Positions 4,675-5,203 of a stretch of 5,203 bases of DNA are shown in pieces. The notes beneath the pieces are model-generated. The model ran no database searches, was not told the origin of the DNA, and saw only the letters and a list, made by a program, of their open reading frames with translations. The position numbers and the translations under genes were made by a program. The stretch's first letter is position 1. Each line of letters opens with the position of its first letter. The DNA comes from Chloroflexota bacterium (GTDB lineage: Bacteria; Chloroflexota; Dehalococcoidia; SZUA-161), in NCBI GenBank assembly GCA_030668425.1, contig DAOUTY010000137.1, positions 1 through 5,203 of the forward strand, written 5' to 3'.

Positions 4675-4761
4675 AGAAGTACTAACTCGGAAGCCTTGAC
4701 AAGCTGCAAAAGGTAAGTCAAGATACCCGCGTATATAGAATTGTTCCAGGAAGGGAGAACT

Positions 4762-5203
4762 GTGAGGCGGTTCGCATTGGTTTTGGTGCCATTACTGATA
4801 CTGGCGCTTGCTATTGGGGCATCAGGTTGCTATTGGGGTGAAGAAGGGACACTCAAGCATGACCTCAGGGTAACTCTCGACGATGCCTGTTTCACGGAGG
4901 AATCGACATCCTCTGAGTATTCGGAAGCGCTGCTGGTAACGCTGAGCTTCGAGAATGTGGGCAAATCAGCGCTTTACTTTGACTACTCCGATTTCGTGTA
5001 TATTGCAGGCGATACTGACTTATTCACCCCTGGTTCCAGATGGTGCCAGTCTTGCCCGCCCGTGGTCAACAGCATAGCCTCCATGACACGTGTGCGTGCG
5101 CTCAAGCCGAGGCAAACGTGTAGCTGCCAGTTCGAATTCACCGCTGGGGACGATTCCCGCCTGCCCAGAGATGAAAGGCTGACGCTGGTTATCTACGGTG
5201 AAG
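4762..5203 (+). CDS. Putative lipoprotein, C-terminus beyond window
   Basis: The start is GTG 4762, with AGGGAG (4752-4757) four bases upstream; 147 codons are visible and the frame stays open to the edge. The N-terminus has RR, a hydrophobic stretch (residues 4-20) and a lipobox-like ASGC with the acceptor Cys23, so export and lipid anchoring are likely. The remainder is beta-rich. A stretch reading EALLVTLSFENVGKSALYFD (53-72) resembles the 'conserved extracellular beta-sandwich' style of DUF4352-type proteins, although that assignment is tentative. Four cysteines in two pairs (CQSC near 97-100 and CSC near 122-124) may form disulfides or bind metal. It is divergent from the main cluster and shares the spacer that holds the FNR-type operator. 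Function unknown. Confidence 0.75.
   Translation, partial: MRRFALVLVPLLILALAIGASGCYWGEEGTLKHDLRVTLDDACFTEESTSSEYSEALLVTLSFENVGKSALYFDYSDFVYIAGDTDLFTPGSRWCQSCPPVVNSIASMTRVRALKPRQTCSCQFEFTAGDDSRLPRDERLTLVIYGE

Noticed and set aside
4174..4716. Plus-strand open frame of 180 codons over the zinc-ribbon gene and the operator
   Set aside because: The product is Ser/Arg/Pro-rich antisense translation, covers the promoter region, and conflicts with the Cys-knuckle protein on the other strand.
4696..4721. TTGAC...GTCAA inverted repeat as an HcpR-type operator or as a -35 for the lipoprotein gene
   Set aside because: The half-sites are 16 bases apart, too far for that operator class, and the sequence at -10 distance (CAAGAT) is a poor match.

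Overview
The window looks like part of an anaerobic bacterial chromosome. It is dominated by one long minus-strand gene cluster of iron-sulfur, cysteine-rich and membrane proteins. Use of GTG starts, strong Shine-Dalgarno sites, many Fe-S/Cys-rich proteins and a remnant resembling anaerobic CO dehydrogenase point to a strict anaerobe. A Dehalococcoidia-like Chloroflexota or a similar lineage is plausible, but taxonomy cannot be fixed from this sequence alone.

Layout, left to right. Bases 1-98 hold the C-terminal end of an unidentified plus-strand gene. Bases 99-434 have no convincing gene; they are a patchwork of short inverted repeats of the kind dispersed between genes, including a nested double hairpin (331-397) and a perfect 11-bp-arm palindrome (407-434). 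Bases 435-575 (minus) read as the last ~46 codons of a CO-dehydrogenase catalytic subunit (CooS-like) with no start, probably a deletion remnant.

In transcription order on the minus strand the cluster is: a 76-aa zinc-ribbon-like protein (4579-4349), a 57-aa Cys-containing small protein (4207-4034), a YgbA-family 'nitrous oxide-stimulated promoter' protein (4007-3633), a NapH/NosR-like polyferredoxin membrane protein (3554-2763), two paralogous half-size permeases (2730-2248 and 2251-1679), a small cupin (1692-1387) and a 258-aa double-cluster ferredoxin with a Cys-rich C-terminal domain (1373-597). Spacing is tight from 4207 to 597, with overlaps of 4 and 14 bases, so these genes are almost certainly co-transcribed. 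The zinc-ribbon gene is separated from the rest by 141 bases that contain a possible secondary promoter.

Upstream of the first gene, the divergent intergenic region carries a perfect FNR/CRP-family palindrome (TGAT-N4-ATCA core, centre 4667.5). On the minus strand, a TATCAT -10 hexamer lies at exactly the distance expected for a class II FNR-type activated promoter (operator centre at -41.5). The YgbA homologue belongs to a family linked in E. coli to the nitrosative-stress (NsrR) regulon. A reasonable working idea is therefore a redox- or NO-responsive operon that couples a membrane electron-transfer protein, a two-component permease and a cytosolic ferredoxin. The substrate and true function are unknown. 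On the plus strand, a lipoprotein gene begins at 4762 and runs off the right edge.
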